In this document: positions 1 through 10,945 of the stretch, in pieces
Layout of the letters: every line of letters starts with the position of its first letter
How positions within the stretch are numbered: position 1 is the first letter of the stretch
From: Mesotaenium endlicherianum
Lineage: Eukaryota > Streptophyta > Zygnematophyceae > Zygnematales > Mesotaeniaceae
Assembly (NCBI GenBank): GCA_009602735.1
Contig: WELA01010915.1
Span: 1 to 55,997, forward strand
Reading direction: 5' to 3'
Length of the DNA stretch: 55,997 bases
The notes under the pieces: model-generated
Seen by the model: the letters and a program-made list of their open reading frames with translations, nothing else
Database searches by the model: none
Told to the model about the DNA's origin: nothing
Translations under genes and position numbers: made by a program

Positions 1-13
1 TTGAGGAGGGGGA

Positions 14-608
14 TGATGTAAGGTCATAGGTTTATAAAGTGCATTTTTGAGTTTTATAAAATTATGTTTTGATTGTACAGTTGAGTAGAGTGCATTTTTG
101 TGGTCATTTTGATATAAAGTTCATCGAATTTGGTCAAGTATTGAGAGAGTTACGGATTTCTGAAGTTTAATTAGTTTTGAGGTCGGTTGACGACTGTCCT
201 TAGTTCGCGGTGAGCGCGACCGTCGGATTGACCGACAGCGTCGAGCGATCTGGCCCTTTAGAATGAACTCGAACCTTCACGTAAGTTCGGCTGACGCGGA
301 GTGCCGACTAGGTCGATTTACCTAGAAGTTTCGGTTTAGCCTAGCGCGTCTAAGATAGAATATTCTAGTAATGTCGATGCATGTATGTGGACGTCAATTC
401 GGCCCGACACGTCAGATTAGAATGATCTGGCTTACTCACGAATATTCTGGAAGGGACGATTTGACGAACTTAGGAAAATCCGTAGCTTCCTCCTGGAGAG
501 GAGCACTTAGGCAGAAAGTTATAAATAGGCATAACTTCTTTGTTTCTTATCAGTTTTCACTTCTGTAAATTTCTACGGGTTTGTAATGACAAGGCCTTTG
601 ATCCTACA
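14..608 (+). mobile_element. LTR-like end of an element lying left of the window
   Basis: A purine run at 3-13 (gaggaggggga) is followed by TGATGTAAGG, the layout of a polypurine tract abutting a 3' LTR; the LTR could start at 14 or at 17 (TGTAAGG). A TATA box lies at 520-529. A possible terminus, GATCCTACA, ends at 608 and is only loosely complementary to the start, so the right edge is uncertain. The body of the element would lie outside the window and no second LTR is available for comparison. Confidence 0.4.
520..529 (+). promoter_or_regulatory. TATA box in LTR-like sequence
   Basis: TATAAATAGG is a near-consensus plant TATA element. It sits about 80 bp before the proposed LTR end, a usual place for the R-region start in LTR retrotransposons. 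No downstream transcript can be verified. Confidence 0.4.
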
Positions 609-696
609 CCATTTGTAAGCAGTTTCTTGCTACTCAAAATGTTGAGTATTTTTCCTAAGCTTTGTTAGTGATATGCCGCTGCACTCTCTAGTATGA

Positions 697-1811
697 TTGC
701 AACTAGTTCCTTTCCTCGTGATTCACTACGCTTCCACTAGGGCACTTTGCCCCTTTCAGCTGCGGCGGCCCGACCACACCAAATCCTTCATCCTCCACAC
801 CGCCTGGTCGCAGGCAAGGCTGGGAGCAGTGCTGGTGCAGGAGCACAACGGCTTCGAGCATGCGGTGGCATACGCCAACCGCAGCAACAACCGCGCCGAG
901 GCCAACTATGGCTCTTACGAAGGGGAGTGCCTAGCAGCGTTCTGGGCCATTGTGCACTTCAGGCACTATCTCTATGGCACCCACTTCCGCCTTGTCACCG
1001 ACCATCACCCGCTTAAGTGGCTCATGATGTCGGAGCGCCTCACCGGCAAGTACGCGCGGTGGGCATTCATTCTGCAAGAGTGCACGTTCGATGTGCACCA
1101 CCTCCCAGGCTCGACTAACATGGACGCCGACGACCTCAGTCGCAACTCCCTGCCCTCCTCTAGAGGCCTGACCGTGGCCCGCCACAACAAGGACAAGCCA
1201 GTGGCTTGGCATGCGGCAGCCTTCTTGGCCTTCACAGTGGACAGCGATGCACGGCCAGCAGAGCTCACTGACCGCAACTTGGTGGTGGTCAACACGAGGC
1301 GTCTGGCATTGGCTACAGCAGCAAAGCAGAGTAGCTGGCAGCGCGGGCTTGAGGACGTAAGGGAGGACGCTACGTTGTTGCAGTATGTTGCCGCTAAGGA
1401 GTTGGCGCCAGGCCTGGACGCGAGGGAGCGCGAGCGCATTCTCAAGCGCAGTCGGGACTTTGTCTTTACTCTTCGTGGAGGGGCGGCTGCGGCGTGTGAT
1501 GGCCGACGGCTGCGTTGCCCGTTATACGCAATCAGCTGGTGCGCACGGTGCATGAGGCCCTTGGACACTTCGGTGTCAAGCGCACTCTCAGCCTTCTCCA
1601 GGCTGAGTACTGGTGGCACGTCATGGTTAAGGGCTTGGCCGACGTCATCAGCAGCTGCACTCTCTGCGACCGTGTGCGCTCGGGCTTCACAGCGCGCACC
1701 GTTGCGCTCAGCCCCCTTCCCGTTCAGGGGCTGTTCTACAGGTGGTCATTGGACTTGGCTGTAGAGTTGCCCAAGTCCCGCCAAGGCAACCTCTACGTCT
1801 TGGTATTGATA
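697..1811 (+). pseudogene. Decayed Ty3/gypsy pol fragment, RNase H to integrase (family C, copy C1)
   Basis: From about 756 the frame reads as a gypsy RNase H: a FILHTAWSQ region where the family normally has TDWS (the catalytic Asp is Ala here), then NYGSYEGECLAA with the Glu, then VTDHHPLKWL, ending in a DADDLSR tail. After a frame change near 1500 the frame starting at 1515 gives an integrase H2C2 zinc finger (HEALGH and CTLCDRV) and the start of the catalytic core (FYRWSLDLAVEL). The core stops abruptly near 1811, where minus-strand family B sequence begins. It lacks the RT and most of the integrase. The missing Asp, the frameshift and the truncation make it non-functional. It is useful as a comparator for the split family C copy at 20318-20762 and 41584-42095. 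Confidence 0.8.
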
Positions 1812-3419
1812 TGGAATAACCAGATTCAGCCATCCGGAAGGGATTTCACTTACCTAGACCCCCCCTTAAGCCTATAACCGAGTGCATTAGCAGGACATAC
1901 ACCATCAGTTTGGCTGGGCTAAAATGTTGGGTTAGAAAGGTAGGCTTTCCCAAGTTGTTCAAGGAAGGACTTTTTCACCTTTAGTAAAGTGAGTGCACAA
2001 AGGACCCTATTAACAGCATTCTGATCAAAGTTCCTTTCTTGCAAGTCAAGTCTTCTGGAGAGAGCATCAGTAGGATTCAACTACCCTAGTTTGTAGTCTA
2101 TCTGGACCTGGAATTGCTCCAGCATGTGGCACCAGCGATTCCCCCTCCTTGACAGCTTGGTCTTCTTCTGGAAATGGGTTAGAGCTAGACGATCTGTAAT
2201 CACCTTAAAAGCTTTGCCATATAAGTATGCTCTCCACTATTCGAGAACATGCATAGTAGCTAATAGCTCTTTATCATGCACAAAATAATCAACCTCAGCT
2301 GGATTAAACTTCATCGACTCATACAGGACAGGGTGCCAGTCCTGGTGTACCTTACCATCCTTTGTGGTTTTGTCAGCAGGCTGCAACAAATTATAGCACC
2401 CATAGCAAAGTCAGAAGCACCAGTAACCACCTCCACAGGTTTGTTGGGGTCATATACAGCGAGAACAGGGGCAGAGCACAGAGCATCATTAAGGGTCTGG
2501 AAGGCAGCTTGCTGCTCTTCCTTCCACACATACCCTATGTCCATTTTAGTAAGGTCAGTCTGTTTATTGGCCTTAGTAGAGTAATTCTCAATGAATCTCT
2601 TATAGTAGTTAGCCAATCTGAAAAATGACTTGCGAGATAGATTGAGGTACTGGCCAGGCCCTTATGCACTGATGTCTTCCTTATTGACAACGTGTTCTAA
2701 GAATTCAATATCCTCCTTCAAATCACACTTGCTCATTTTAGCATGAAGCTGATTTTTTTTTAGAGTTTCCATAACTACTTTTAAGTGTTCAGCATGCTCA
2801 GCTTCATTATTTGAGAAGATCATATATCATCCAAAAAGTCTTGCACGAACTTATCTAGATAAGGCTTGAAAATGTCATTCGTAGCACCCATGAAGGTGGC
2901 AGGACTATTAGTCAAGCCAAAAGGCATCACATTGAACTCATGGTGTCCATATCGTGTGCGGAAGGCAGTCTTACGTTCATCCCCTTCAACAATTCTGATT
3001 TGGTGATAAACACTCTTGAAATCAATTTTGTGGAACACTTTAGCACCAAACAGTGTGCCAAGCAAGTCCTCAATCCCGGATAAGGCATACTTGTTCGTGA
3101 CAGTAATTTTGTTAAGTGCTCTCCAATCCACATGCACATTCGCATACTACCGTCCTTTATCTTAACAAACAGAATGGATGCGCTATAAAGTGAATTACTA
3201 GGAGAAATACACCCATTCTCCTCCAGTTCCTTAATCTGTGTCTTTAATTCCTCACTCTCCACATAAGACAGTCCATAAACACGTTGCCATGGAGGCTGGC
3301 TGTCAGGCACAAGTTTAATCTTGTGATCTACCTCCCTCCTAGGTGGGAGACCTGGAGACACATTAAAAAAGATCAGCATATTGAGCAATAATTTTTGCAG
3401 CAGCAGGGTGCTCCAAAGG
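1812..3419 (-). pseudogene. Family B Ty3/gypsy pol remnant: RT and RNase H (copy B1, 3' part)
   Basis: Read on the minus strand this matches B2 at about 25900-27520 closely. Frames at 3388-2927 and 3137-2820 give RT finger and palm motifs ([27 protein letters not shown]) in two frames, so a frameshift is present. 2616-2311 gives the RT/RNase H connection (ANYYKRFIENYS) and [11 protein letters not shown], where B2 has VTDAS: the catalytic Asp of RNase H is Gly. The fragment ends in the integrase linker at the junction with C1, so the integrase, chromodomain and 3' LTR are absent. It was continuous with 10105-13102 before A1 inserted at GCTTA. Confidence 0.85.
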
Positions 3420-3424
3420 GCTTA
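3420..3424. repeat. Target-site duplication of A1 (GCTTA), left copy
   Basis: GCTTA precedes the first base of the 5' LTR and recurs at 10105-10109 directly after the 3' LTR. The uninterrupted paralogue B2 reads gggcttacc at about 27520, showing that the target was a single GCTTA. Five bp is the standard gypsy duplication size. Confidence 0.95.
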
Positions 3425-3927
3425 TGTAGTGATTTGAGTTATTATATATTAGTTCGCATATATTTTAATGTTTTCAAATATATTTGGAGTAGTATTGTGT
3501 GGAGTCAAGTGTGAATAGGTACTCTAGTAACTTGGTTCATGTCCTTTGAACCTTCCAAGGCATTTTCGAAGTTAGAGGAAAGACCTAGAAGAACTCCATG
3601 TGGCAAAAGTCAGATGTGCCATTTTTAGGTCAAAAGGACATGTGTACATTATTCTAGAAAGAGGTGGCAAGTTTTGGGATGTGTTGGGTGCCAACACATC
3701 AACATACACCTTCCTAGAAATTACTTATGTAGCAAGTATATAAACAAGAGCTAGAACATAGAAAGACATTCCAGAATCACTCTTGTACTTGCCAAAATCC
3801 AGAAATATATTAACTTTCAAGAAGCCATCTCTCTTTCAAGAAGCTACCACTTGTGTTCAAAGATCCTTGTCTTGAATAGATAAAGTATTCTGTTTTACTA
3901 AGTACTTTATCTATCTGTTTCACTACA
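3425..3927 (+). repeat. A1 5' LTR
   Basis: 503 bp, starting TGTAGTGA and ending with its exact reverse complement TCACTACA. It is followed by one spacer base and the primer-binding site. It contains the TATA box at 3737-3745; transcription would start a few tens of bases further on. Confidence 0.97.
3737..3745 (+). promoter_or_regulatory. TATA box of family A LTR
   Basis: TATATAAAC lies about 180 bp before the LTR end. The same box is conserved at 9914-9922, 46520-46528 and 52697-52705. In the old solo LTR (about 45527) the region reads TATATATAC, so it is nearly retained there too. Confidence 0.65.
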
Positions 3928-3928
3928 G

Positions 3929-3940
3929 TGGTATCGGAGC
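3929..3940 (+). other. Primer-binding site, initiator tRNA-Met type
   Basis: TGGTATCGGAGC begins one base after the 5' LTR. The usual plant site complementary to initiator tRNA-Met is TGGTATCAGAGC, so there is a single difference. Families B and E in this window have the same 12 bases, which suggests that the host tRNA carries the matching change. Confidence 0.8.
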
Positions 3941-3964
3941 TAGGCACTTTGGTAGCACAAGAAG

Positions 3965-5245
3965 ATGGCCGATCCTCAAGACCAACAGCAAGCTTTCGAA
4001 GGAAGCCCTTCCTCTCCAAGACACCCTCCTCCAGCGCCGATGGGAGAGCCCACTCAAGAAAATCTGCAACAACAAGAAGCACCACAAGGAGGAGCACACC
4101 CTCCTCCAGCGTCGATGGGAGAGCCTACTCAAGGAAATCTGCAACAACAAGAAGCACCACAAGGAGGAGCACCGTCAAATCCCGTGGCAGCCGCTATAGC
4201 AAAGTTGACCCCACCACAAGGAGTTCCCGCAAATGAGTGGGCAGCCTTCCTAATGACCGTCCACAACCAAGTGGGCTTGGCCACCTATGAAGCAACCGTG
4301 CAAGCGTCAAGAGAAGCTATGGCTGCCATGGTTGCCCCTATTGCGAGCAATGCTCAAAATCCAGCCCCGGCTCAAGCGCCTCCACAAGAGCCAACGAGAG
4401 CAAGGAAACTCATCAAGCCCGGCAAACCCGACACTTTCAACCCCGGGAAAGGTGCCAACCTGAATTTATGGCTCTACCAAGTGGAGACGTACCTCGCGTT
4501 CCTTGAAGTACCCGAGGAGGACTACGTTCCCTTTGCCGTTACCTTACTTAGAGGAGCAGCAACATCATGGTGGCGTAACTATCAAGCGGCTATATATCAA
4601 GCTATGGCGCACCCCATGCTCGGCCAAGAGCCCCCACCATCATATGCAAGATGGGCAGATTTTCGTGAGGCCCTCAAGAAGCAATTCATGCCCATCAATG
4701 CGGAGAAGATTGCCCGAGGAAAGCTCCACCATCTCAAGCAAACGACGTCCGTTCAAGAGTATACATCCAGATTTCACGCCCTCACTCTTGAGATCCCCAA
4801 CATGTCTCTCGAGGAGAAGATTGACCGTTACATCTTTGGCCTCAAACCCAAGGTGGCAAAGGAAGTGGAGTTACGCGACTTGACGGACTTCTCAAAGATC
4901 ATTGAAGTGGCCCAAAAGGTGGATACCTTGGATTTCAAGCACTCCGTGCCTTCATCTTCACGGGTACCGACGACGCGGGTGTACGCAGCCCCTTCCACAT
5001 CCGAATCTGGACCCACACCCATGGAAATCGGAGTTATTAAAAGGGACCCCGCGGCTGCCCGGAAGAGTGGAAGACCCTCCAATGACACTTATGATGCAAG
5101 AAACCAGCAAGGAGTGAAAGCAAGACTCTCCCCGGCTGAAAAAGAAGCTCTCATGACGGCTGGACTATGCTTCTATTGCAAGGAAAAGGGCCATCGTGCA
5201 CTTTCATGCCCCAAAAAGTTGTCAAAAAACGGACAGCGCCGGTAG
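3965..5245 (+). CDS. gag: Gag polyprotein of family A (A1)
   Basis: 426 aa structural protein that would assemble the virus-like particle and package element RNA. The N-terminal 75 residues are Pro/Gln-rich and include a 25-residue direct duplication. Residues about 145-310 resemble the retrotransposon gag capsid domain ([45 protein letters not shown]). A CCHC zinc knuckle near residues 405-420 ([14 protein letters not shown]) follows the C-X2-C-X4-H-X4-C rule. The ATG at 3965 is the first in frame after the primer-binding site. The last codons overlap pol, with a -1 frameshift signal at 5224-5259, and the TAG stop lies inside the hairpin. The predicted A3 Gag is identical to this one; A2 differs at two residues. 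Confidence 0.95.
   Translation: MADPQDQQQAFEGSPSSPRHPPPAPMGEPTQENLQQQEAPQGGAHPPPASMGEPTQGNLQQQEAPQGGAPSNPVAAAIAKLTPPQGVPANEWAAFLMTVHNQVGLATYEATVQASREAMAAMVAPIASNAQNPAPAQAPPQEPTRARKLIKPGKPDTFNPGKGANLNLWLYQVETYLAFLEVPEEDYVPFAVTLLRGAATSWWRNYQAAIYQAMAHPMLGQEPPPSYARWADFREALKKQFMPINAEKIARGKLHHLKQTTSVQEYTSRFHALTLEIPNMSLEEKIDRYIFGLKPKVAKEVELRDLTDFSKIIEVAQKVDTLDFKHSVPSSSRVPTTRVYAAPSTSESGPTPMEIGVIKRDPAAARKSGRPSNDTYDARNQQGVKARLSPAEKEALMTAGLCFYCKEKGHRALSCPKKLSKNGQRR
4021..4170 (+). repeat. Two 75-bp in-frame tandem repeats in gag
   Basis: Units 4021-4095 and 4096-4170 encode two 25-residue segments, each with MGEPTQ and [11 protein letters not shown]. They differ at only a few bases, so the duplication is young or kept uniform. 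It is present in A2 (46804-46953) and A3 (52981-53130), so it predates the divergence of these copies. Confidence 0.95.
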
Positions 5246-8200
5246 GCCAGGAGCCTACCACCCCAAGACCCACTTCACGAGAAGGCAACACGCCAAGTGA
5301 GGTGGAGACCCCCGTTGAAGACGACGTTCCAGCCCCAATGAGTTTGAGAGGTTACCTTGGAGGAGAGAAGGTCCACATCTTGGTGGATAGCGGAGCTCAA
5401 GGCAACTTCATTGCTGCAGATTTTGCCACCAAGCACGGTATTACTATGCGAACTCTTGACCACGACGAGGAGATTATGATGCCCGATGGATTCTCCTATA
5501 CTACCCCTTCCAAGAAGACGTACCCCTTGGCACTCTCTATCAAGTCCTTCAAGGATAGAGTAGTGTTCTCCCCCATGCAATTGGGCAAGTACGACGTCAT
5601 CCTAGGGACGCCTTGGTTGACCAAGCACAACCCCCAAGTTGATTGGAGGACCGGTACTATCAAGATCAAGAATGACATCACTTCAAGAATCTGTATTTTG
5701 CGCGCAATCCAGAATATCCAGACCCAAGACATCCAGAAGCCGGCACACGAGATACTATTGTCCGCCCTCCAACTCAAGAGACTTGTGAGGAAGGGACACG
5801 AGCTTCTTTTGGCCTTGATCACGCCAAAAGACATCAAGAAAGACATCGAGAGTCAAGAAGGCAGCCCCGTTCCCAAGGAGATACAAGAAGTCTTTGAGGA
5901 CTACAAAGAAGTGTTCTCCCCGGAATTGCCCAAGGGCCTACCCCCCAAAAGATTCGTAGACCACAAGATAGAGTTGGAGCCCGGAAGCAAGCCCATCTCT
6001 CGGCCTACGTTCAAAATGTCATACACGGAGCTAGACGAAGTCAAGAAGCAAATCAAGGAGCTACTGGAGCATGGCTTCATTCGACCTAGCAAGTCGCCAT
6101 TTGGAGCCCCGGTGCTATTTGTCAAGAAGAAAGATGGTACCTTGAGGATGTGTGTGGACTATCGCGCCCTCAACAAGATCACCATCAAGAATCGATACCC
6201 GCTGCCGCGCATGGATGAGCTCATGGACCGGCTGGTTGGAGCCAAGTACTTCACGAAGATTGACTTACGGAGCGGCTACCACCAGATTCGCATCGCAGAA
6301 CCGGACATAGAGAAGACGGCATTCAGGACAAGATATGGACATTTTGAGTTCATGGTCCTGCCATTTGGACTCACCAACGCGCCAGCAACTTTCATGACTA
6401 TGATGAACACCATATTTCAGCCCATGTTGGACAGATTTGTGGTGGTATTCATCGATGACATCCTTATCTACAGCAAGACCCTTGAAGAGCATGCGAGACA
6501 CTTGAAAGAAGTCCTTGAAGTATTGAAGCAAAACAAGCTGTTTGCGAAGGAGTCAAAATGCGAGTTTGCCAAACAAGAAGTGGAGTTCCTAGGTCTCCAC
6601 GTGACTGCTGATGGCATCAAGATAGACCCCAAGAAGACCACGGTGGTGGAGGAATGGCCAACCCCCACGACCAAGAAAGAACTCCAGTCATTCTTGGGAT
6701 TTGCCAATTGGTACAGAAAATTCATCCAAGGCTTCTCGCACATAGCAGCCCCCCTGACAGATCTACTCAAGAAGGACAGGCTATATACATGGACCGAGAA
6801 AGAGGAAGAGGCATTTCAAGAGTTAAAGCGAAGATTGACCACATCCCCGGTGCTCACACTCCCAAGTCCAAACCCAGATTGGCCCTTCCACGTCATCACC
6901 GATGCATCTTCCTATGCAATAGGAGCAATCCTGCTTCAAGACCAAGGCAAGGGACTGCAGCCCATCGCCTACGAGTCAAGGAAGCTAAATCCAGCCGAGC
7001 AAAATTATACAACCACGGAGCGAGAGGCATTGGCGATTGTACATGCCTTGAAGGTTTGGCGCTGCTACGTTGAAGGACGCAAAGTACTGGTCACCACGGA
7101 CCACGAGGCGTTAAAGCACCTCCAAACGCAGCCGTATCTCTCAAGGAGACAAGCAAGATGGAGCGGATACTTGCAACAATACAACATCACGATTCAGTAC
7201 CAGCCCGGCAAGACAAACCCGGCTGACCCCCTCTCAAGACTGCAATTAAATGCAGTGATGGTATCCCTGAAGACAGATCTGGAAGCTCGATTTTCAGCCG
7301 CCTATGAAAGAGACCCTTACTACAAGAACGGAGAAGCAGCCTTGGACCCATGCAAGAAGCAAGAAGGCAATTATTGGGTGAGGCAAGATACGGGCCAGAG
7401 ATGTGTTCCTAATGACTTAGACCTCCGGCTCTTGCTTCTACGAGAAGCACACGACAACCCTCTTGGAGGACACTTTGGAATCCTAAGGACCACGGGCGTT
7501 CTAGCTAGGACTTATTGTTGGCCAGGCATGTCTAAGCAAGTCAAGGAGTACTGCAGGAGCTGTGACACATGCCAAAGAATCAAGCCATCATCGCAAAAGG
7601 CGGGAGGACTCCTCCAACCACTACCAATCCCCGAAAGACAATGGACGGACATCTCAATGGACCTTATCGTGGACTTGCCCGTGACACCTCGAGGCCATAA
7701 TGCAATACTCACGGTGGTGGACAGACTTACCAAGATGGCTCATTTTATTCCCACGACGACTAAGGCTACAGCACCACAACTTGCAAGACTCATCTTTGAC
7801 AACATCTTCCGACTCCATGGACTACCATCAAGAATTGTGTCAGATAGAGATCCAAGATTCACAAGCCATTTCTGGAAAAATCTCTTCAAGAACTTGGGTA
7901 CATCGCTGGATATGTCTACTGCCTACCACCCACAATCAGATGGGCAAACCGAGCGTATGAATCGTACCCTAAAGACCTCTCTAAAGGCCTACGTGTCTAC
8001 CCTCGAGCAAGACTGGGACATGTACTTGACCCCCCTCGAGTTTGCCTACAACAACACTACGCAGGCCTCTACCCAAGAGTCCCCATTCTTCCTCAACTAT
8101 GGCTTCCATCCGACCACGCCACTGAGCTTCACGGCTGGCCATGATGAAGTACCTGCAGCCACAGATTTTATGGAGACATTAGAAGCAGCCCTTACAGCAG

Positions 8201-8832
8201 CGAAGAAAGCTCTACAACACGCGCAAGATGCTCAAGCAAGAGTGGCGAACAGATCCAGAAGAGAAATTACGTACAGAGTGGGTGACAACGTGTTACTATC
8301 ATCCAAGAACATTTCCCTGAACAACAGGCCTGCCGGCAGCAAGTTCTCTCCCAAGTATTTGGGACCCTTCAAGATTATCCAGCAAGTCAACCCCGTTGCT
8401 TTCAAGCTAGAACTTCCCCAGACTATGCACATCGACCCCGTATTCCACGCTTCCCTCTTCAAGCCATATGTGCAACCCGACAACAAGTTCCCAGGACGTG
8501 TGACAACCCCACCAGCCCCAACAATAGTGGATGATCATTTGGAGTACGAAGTGGAAGACATAGTGGCTATGAGAAATTTCAGGAGACAGCAGCAATACTT
8601 GATCAAGTGGAAAGGATATCCAGATTCGGAGAATAGTTGGGTGGCGGCGCACTACCTTGACAAAGTTCAGAGAAAGTTGAAGCGCTTCCATGCCGCCAAC
8701 CCCCATCTTGGACCAGCCCCAAGTCTCTCTACTAGAAGCCCGAAGACTTCAGGGAGGCAGCCTGCCACCATCAAGAAGCAGCAGAAGACCCCTTGGAGGC
8801 AGCCTGCAAGAACAAGAAAGAGGAAAAATTGA
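5167..8832 (+). CDS. pol: Pol polyprotein of family A (A1): protease, RT, RNase H, integrase, chromodomain
   Basis: The open frame is 1221 codons; translation probably enters by frameshift near 5230 rather than at the ATG at 5167. Numbering from that ATG: retropepsin DSGA at 74-77; reverse transcriptase about 290-470 with FIDD at 428-431; RNase H with Asp579, Glu620 and Asp645; integrase H2C2 finger starting at His762 and His769; integrase core Asp832, Asp893 and Glu929, with 35 residues between the last two; a GPF motif near residues 1060-1070; and a chromodomain at about 1123-1180 ([15 protein letters not shown]). All catalytic residues are present. Chromodomains in this position are thought to steer integration to methylated-histone chromatin. 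The A2 copy differs at only three residues. Confidence 0.97.
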   Translation: MLLLQGKGPSCTFMPQKVVKKRTAPVGQEPTTPRPTSREGNTPSEVETPVEDDVPAPMSLRGYLGGEKVHILVDSGAQGNFIAADFATKHGITMRTLDHDEEIMMPDGFSYTTPSKKTYPLALSIKSFKDRVVFSPMQLGKYDVILGTPWLTKHNPQVDWRTGTIKIKNDITSRICILRAIQNIQTQDIQKPAHEILLSALQLKRLVRKGHELLLALITPKDIKKDIESQEGSPVPKEIQEVFEDYKEVFSPELPKGLPPKRFVDHKIELEPGSKPISRPTFKMSYTELDEVKKQIKELLEHGFIRPSKSPFGAPVLFVKKKDGTLRMCVDYRALNKITIKNRYPLPRMDELMDRLVGAKYFTKIDLRSGYHQIRIAEPDIEKTAFRTRYGHFEFMVLPFGLTNAPATFMTMMNTIFQPMLDRFVVVFIDDILIYSKTLEEHARHLKEVLEVLKQNKLFAKESKCEFAKQEVEFLGLHVTADGIKIDPKKTTVVEEWPTPTTKKELQSFLGFANWYRKFIQGFSHIAAPLTDLLKKDRLYTWTEKEEEAFQELKRRLTTSPVLTLPSPNPDWPFHVITDASSYAIGAILLQDQGKGLQPIAYESRKLNPAEQNYTTTEREALAIVHALKVWRCYVEGRKVLVTTDHEALKHLQTQPYLSRRQARWSGYLQQYNITIQYQPGKTNPADPLSRLQLNAVMVSLKTDLEARFSAAYERDPYYKNGEAALDPCKKQEGNYWVRQDTGQRCVPNDLDLRLLLLREAHDNPLGGHFGILRTTGVLARTYCWPGMSKQVKEYCRSCDTCQRIKPSSQKAGGLLQPLPIPERQWTDISMDLIVDLPVTPRGHNAILTVVDRLTKMAHFIPTTTKATAPQLARLIFDNIFRLHGLPSRIVSDRDPRFTSHFWKNLFKNLGTSLDMSTAYHPQSDGQTERMNRTLKTSLKAYVSTLEQDWDMYLTPLEFAYNNTTQASTQESPFFLNYGFHPTTPLSFTAGHDEVPAATDFMETLEAALTAAKKALQHAQDAQARVANRSRREITYRVGDNVLLSSKNISLNNRPAGSKFSPKYLGPFKIIQQVNPVAFKLELPQTMHIDPVFHASLFKPYVQPDNKFPGRVTTPPAPTIVDDHLEYEVEDIVAMRNFRRQQQYLIKWKGYPDSENSWVAAHYLDKVQRKLKRFHAANPHLGPAPSLSTRSPKTSGRQPATIKKQQKTPWRQPARTRKRKN
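5224..5259 (+). promoter_or_regulatory. -1 programmed ribosomal frameshift signal (A AAA AAC plus hairpin)
   Basis: The heptamer AAAAAAC at 5224-5230 is in the gag frame as A AAA AAC, a classic -1 slippery sequence. Ten bases later GGTAGGC (5241-5247) pairs perfectly with GCCTACC (5253-5259) around a 5-nt loop. Slippage moves the ribosome from the gag frame exactly into the pol frame, which is open on both sides. The spacer is slightly longer than the typical 5-9 nt. The gag stop codon (5243-5245) falls in the 5' arm of the stem. The signal is identical in A2 (48007-48042) and A3 (54184-54219). Confidence 0.8.
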
Positions 8833-9455
8833 CATTAGACACTCTTCTCTTCTCGCAGTTTCTGGACAGAAAACTAAAACTGCTACTGGTAATAGGTCTC
8901 TGCATAATAAATTCTGAAAATTTACCTGGCTGTAGTCCATGAGTAGCCGGTCATTTAGAGTCCAAGTTTGCTCAATTTGGAGCACTGGTGAGAGAGATAT
9001 GATGCTCTAAGTAGAAGGGGGTCAGGCTGCTGGCATTGTTAGGACAGAATATGCCTTCTGACATTGTGCCTTCCCCTGAACTTGGAATGCTCTGAAACTC
9101 AAGACTCTGGTAGAACATCTTACAGCGCCCAGTTTGAGACTTAGTTTGCAGAATTTGGAGAAGTATAGAAGGACTTATGATTTTCAGAAGTTTCTGCACA
9201 GATTTGGAGGAGTGCCTACTCTCTCAGCTCTCAACGACACTCCAGAAATGAGAATGCTCTCAAATTTGGTGACCCGGTAGAGTTCTCCGACGCGGTCCGT
9301 CTGGCACTCGAATTTTCAGATTTGGAGCAGTTCTGTGGCCGCTATGAATTTTTGAGTTCGTGGCAGATTCTGGGCCAACTTGTACAATTTTCTTTATCAT
9401 TAAGGAGTAGGCTAGCCAATAAGGTCACACCACCTACGACCTTGCCTAGTCTACC
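8833..9455 (+). other. 3' untranslated segment of A1, no ORF
   Basis: After the pol stop this stretch has no coding frame I can support on either strand. It holds four to five scattered copies of tttggag-like words (for example around 8977, 9155 and 9200) but no other recognisable structure. The equivalent A2 segment (51616-52238) is almost identical. Confidence 0.7.
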
Positions 9456-9572
9456 TTACATGTGTAGCACCTGACTTGGCGCCTTTGACTAGTCCTCTTC
9501 ACATGTGTGGCATCTGACTTGAAACTGTTGACTAGTTTGCTCCACATGTGTAAGACCTGACTTGACGCGCCG
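9456..9572 (+). repeat. Three 43-bp imperfect tandem repeats before the polypurine tract
   Basis: ACATGTGT starts at 9458, 9501 and 9544, exactly 43 bp apart, each followed by a variant of CCTGACTTG; the first two units also carry TTGACTAGT. The array ends about 20 bp before the polypurine tract. The same three units are present at 52239-52355 in A2. Role unknown. Confidence 0.85.
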
Positions 9573-9591
9573 AGACGTCGCTTTTTCTATT

Positions 9592-9601
9592 GGGGGGGTG
9601 A
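9592..9601 (+). other. Polypurine tract of A1
   Basis: GGGGGGGTGA directly abuts the 3' LTR start at 9602, the position where plus-strand DNA synthesis is primed. The A2 equivalent is 52375-52384. Confidence 0.85.
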
Positions 9602-10104
9602 TGTAGTGATTTGAGTTATTATATATTAGTTTGCATATATTTTAATGTTTTCAAATATATTTGGAGTAGTATTGTGTGGAGTCAAGTGTGAATAGGTACT
9701 CTAGTAACTTGGTTCATGTCCTTTGAACCTTCCAAGGCATTTTCGAAGTTAGAGGAAAGACCTAGAAGAACTCCATGTGGCAAAAGTCAGATGTGCCATT
9801 TTTAGGTCAAAAGGACATGTGTACATTATTCTAGAAAGAGGTGGCAAGTTTTGGGATGTGTTGGGTGCCAACACATCAACATACACCTTCCTAGAAATTA
9901 CTTATGTAGCAAGTATATAAACAAGAGCTAGAACATAGAAAGACATTCCAGAATCACTCTTGTACTTGCCAAAATCCAGAAATATATTAACTTTCAAGAA
10001 GCCATCTCTCTTTCAAGAAGCTACCACTTGTGTTCAAAGATCCTTGTCTTGAATAGATAAAGTATTCTGTTTTACTAAGTACTTTATCTATCTGTTTCAC
10101 TACA
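9602..10104 (+). repeat. A1 3' LTR
   Basis: 503 bp with the same TGTAGTGA/TCACTACA ends as the 5' LTR and one detected difference from it. It is followed by the right copy of the GCTTA target duplication (10105-10109), after which family B1 sequence resumes. Confidence 0.97.
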
Positions 10105-10945
10105 GCTTACCTTTTTCTCCACCATTTCTTCAGGTTGAGGAGGTACCTCCTTTAGGACTAGACAAAACGTTCTGTCCTCCTTCTGGTTCCATCTTTCGAC
10201 GAACTCCATTGCATTTAGCAATTTGCATCCTCCTGAAATCTTTCCAATTTCCTTCATTTGCCATCCATACAAGACAAGAGGAGAAGCACCGGTGGGTGCC
10301 AATTGTTAGTCTGCCCATCACTGGCCTCTCTCACTTTAACTGTACCTCTGTTCCAACACACACCAGCTAGATGTCTAGTTAGGCCAGGACCTCCCTAGCA
10401 CCAGTTCCTAAAAGCCAGTGTTGAGTACCTCAAACGTAAGCGTTTCAGTTAGAACTGCTTTACCAGAACCTAACTGGACCTCAATAGGTTTCGTTATAAT
10501 TCCTCCCGGGATACTTGAGGCATCCCCAAGAAATTATTTTATATTCTCTTGGATACCAGTAGGCAGCCTTAGCCGCTTTAACTAAGTCCTTATGGATAAA
10601 AGTATGTGACGCCTCTCCGTCAACAAATGCCCCGACCTTACTATCTGCAATAGAATAGAAGGGACTGACTTCTCTTTACTTTTGCTTTGCTTACCTAACG
10701 TAGCAATTAAATATTGGATACACATTGAACAAGATTATCTAAAGTGTGCACTTTGTGGGGATCTATATTGCTGATGGTCTCCTTTATCTGGTCGTCAGGC
10801 ATGCATAGTGAATCCAATTCAGCGGGGCCCATAACATTTGCCGAGAGGGCAGCTAGCGATGACTCACTACCTCTAGCATCCTCACAGTCAGTAAACTGGA
10901 TTACTAATTGTTGCTGTCTTTTAAAGGCTGATACTTTTGATCTAC
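10105..10945 (-). pseudogene. Family B1 remnant: protease and start of RT region
   Basis: On the minus strand this matches B2 at about 27520-28400, which encodes the retropepsin domain (FVDGGA motif in B2). In B1 the frames are broken, the longest pieces being about 70 codons. The A1 insertion falls between the protease and RT domains. No intact ORF remains. Confidence 0.75.

Larger units (their letters stand above)
3425..10104 (+). mobile_element. Intact Ty3/gypsy chromovirus, family A copy A1
   Basis: A 6680-bp element with identical-length LTRs (503 bp each, TGTAGTGA...TCACTACA), a primer-binding site, gag, pol in the -1 frame, a 0.75-kb 3' untranslated segment and a polypurine tract. The two LTRs differ at one position that I can find (ttcg at about 3454 against tttg in the 3' LTR), so insertion is recent. 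It carries a C-terminal chromodomain, which places it in the chromovirus group. It sits inside B1, with a perfect GCTTA target duplication. All expected catalytic residues are present, so it could be autonomous. Confidence 0.97.

Noticed and set aside
3810..4162. Minus-strand ORFs of 79-95 codons across the family A LTR/gag, repeated in all copies
   Set aside because: They are antisense shadows of gag and its duplicated repeat; their conservation follows from that of the element.
4503..5117. Alternative plus-frame ORFs inside gag (126 and 71 codons)
   Set aside because: Wrong-frame shadows of gag with no domain character, copied in A2 and A3 for the same reason.
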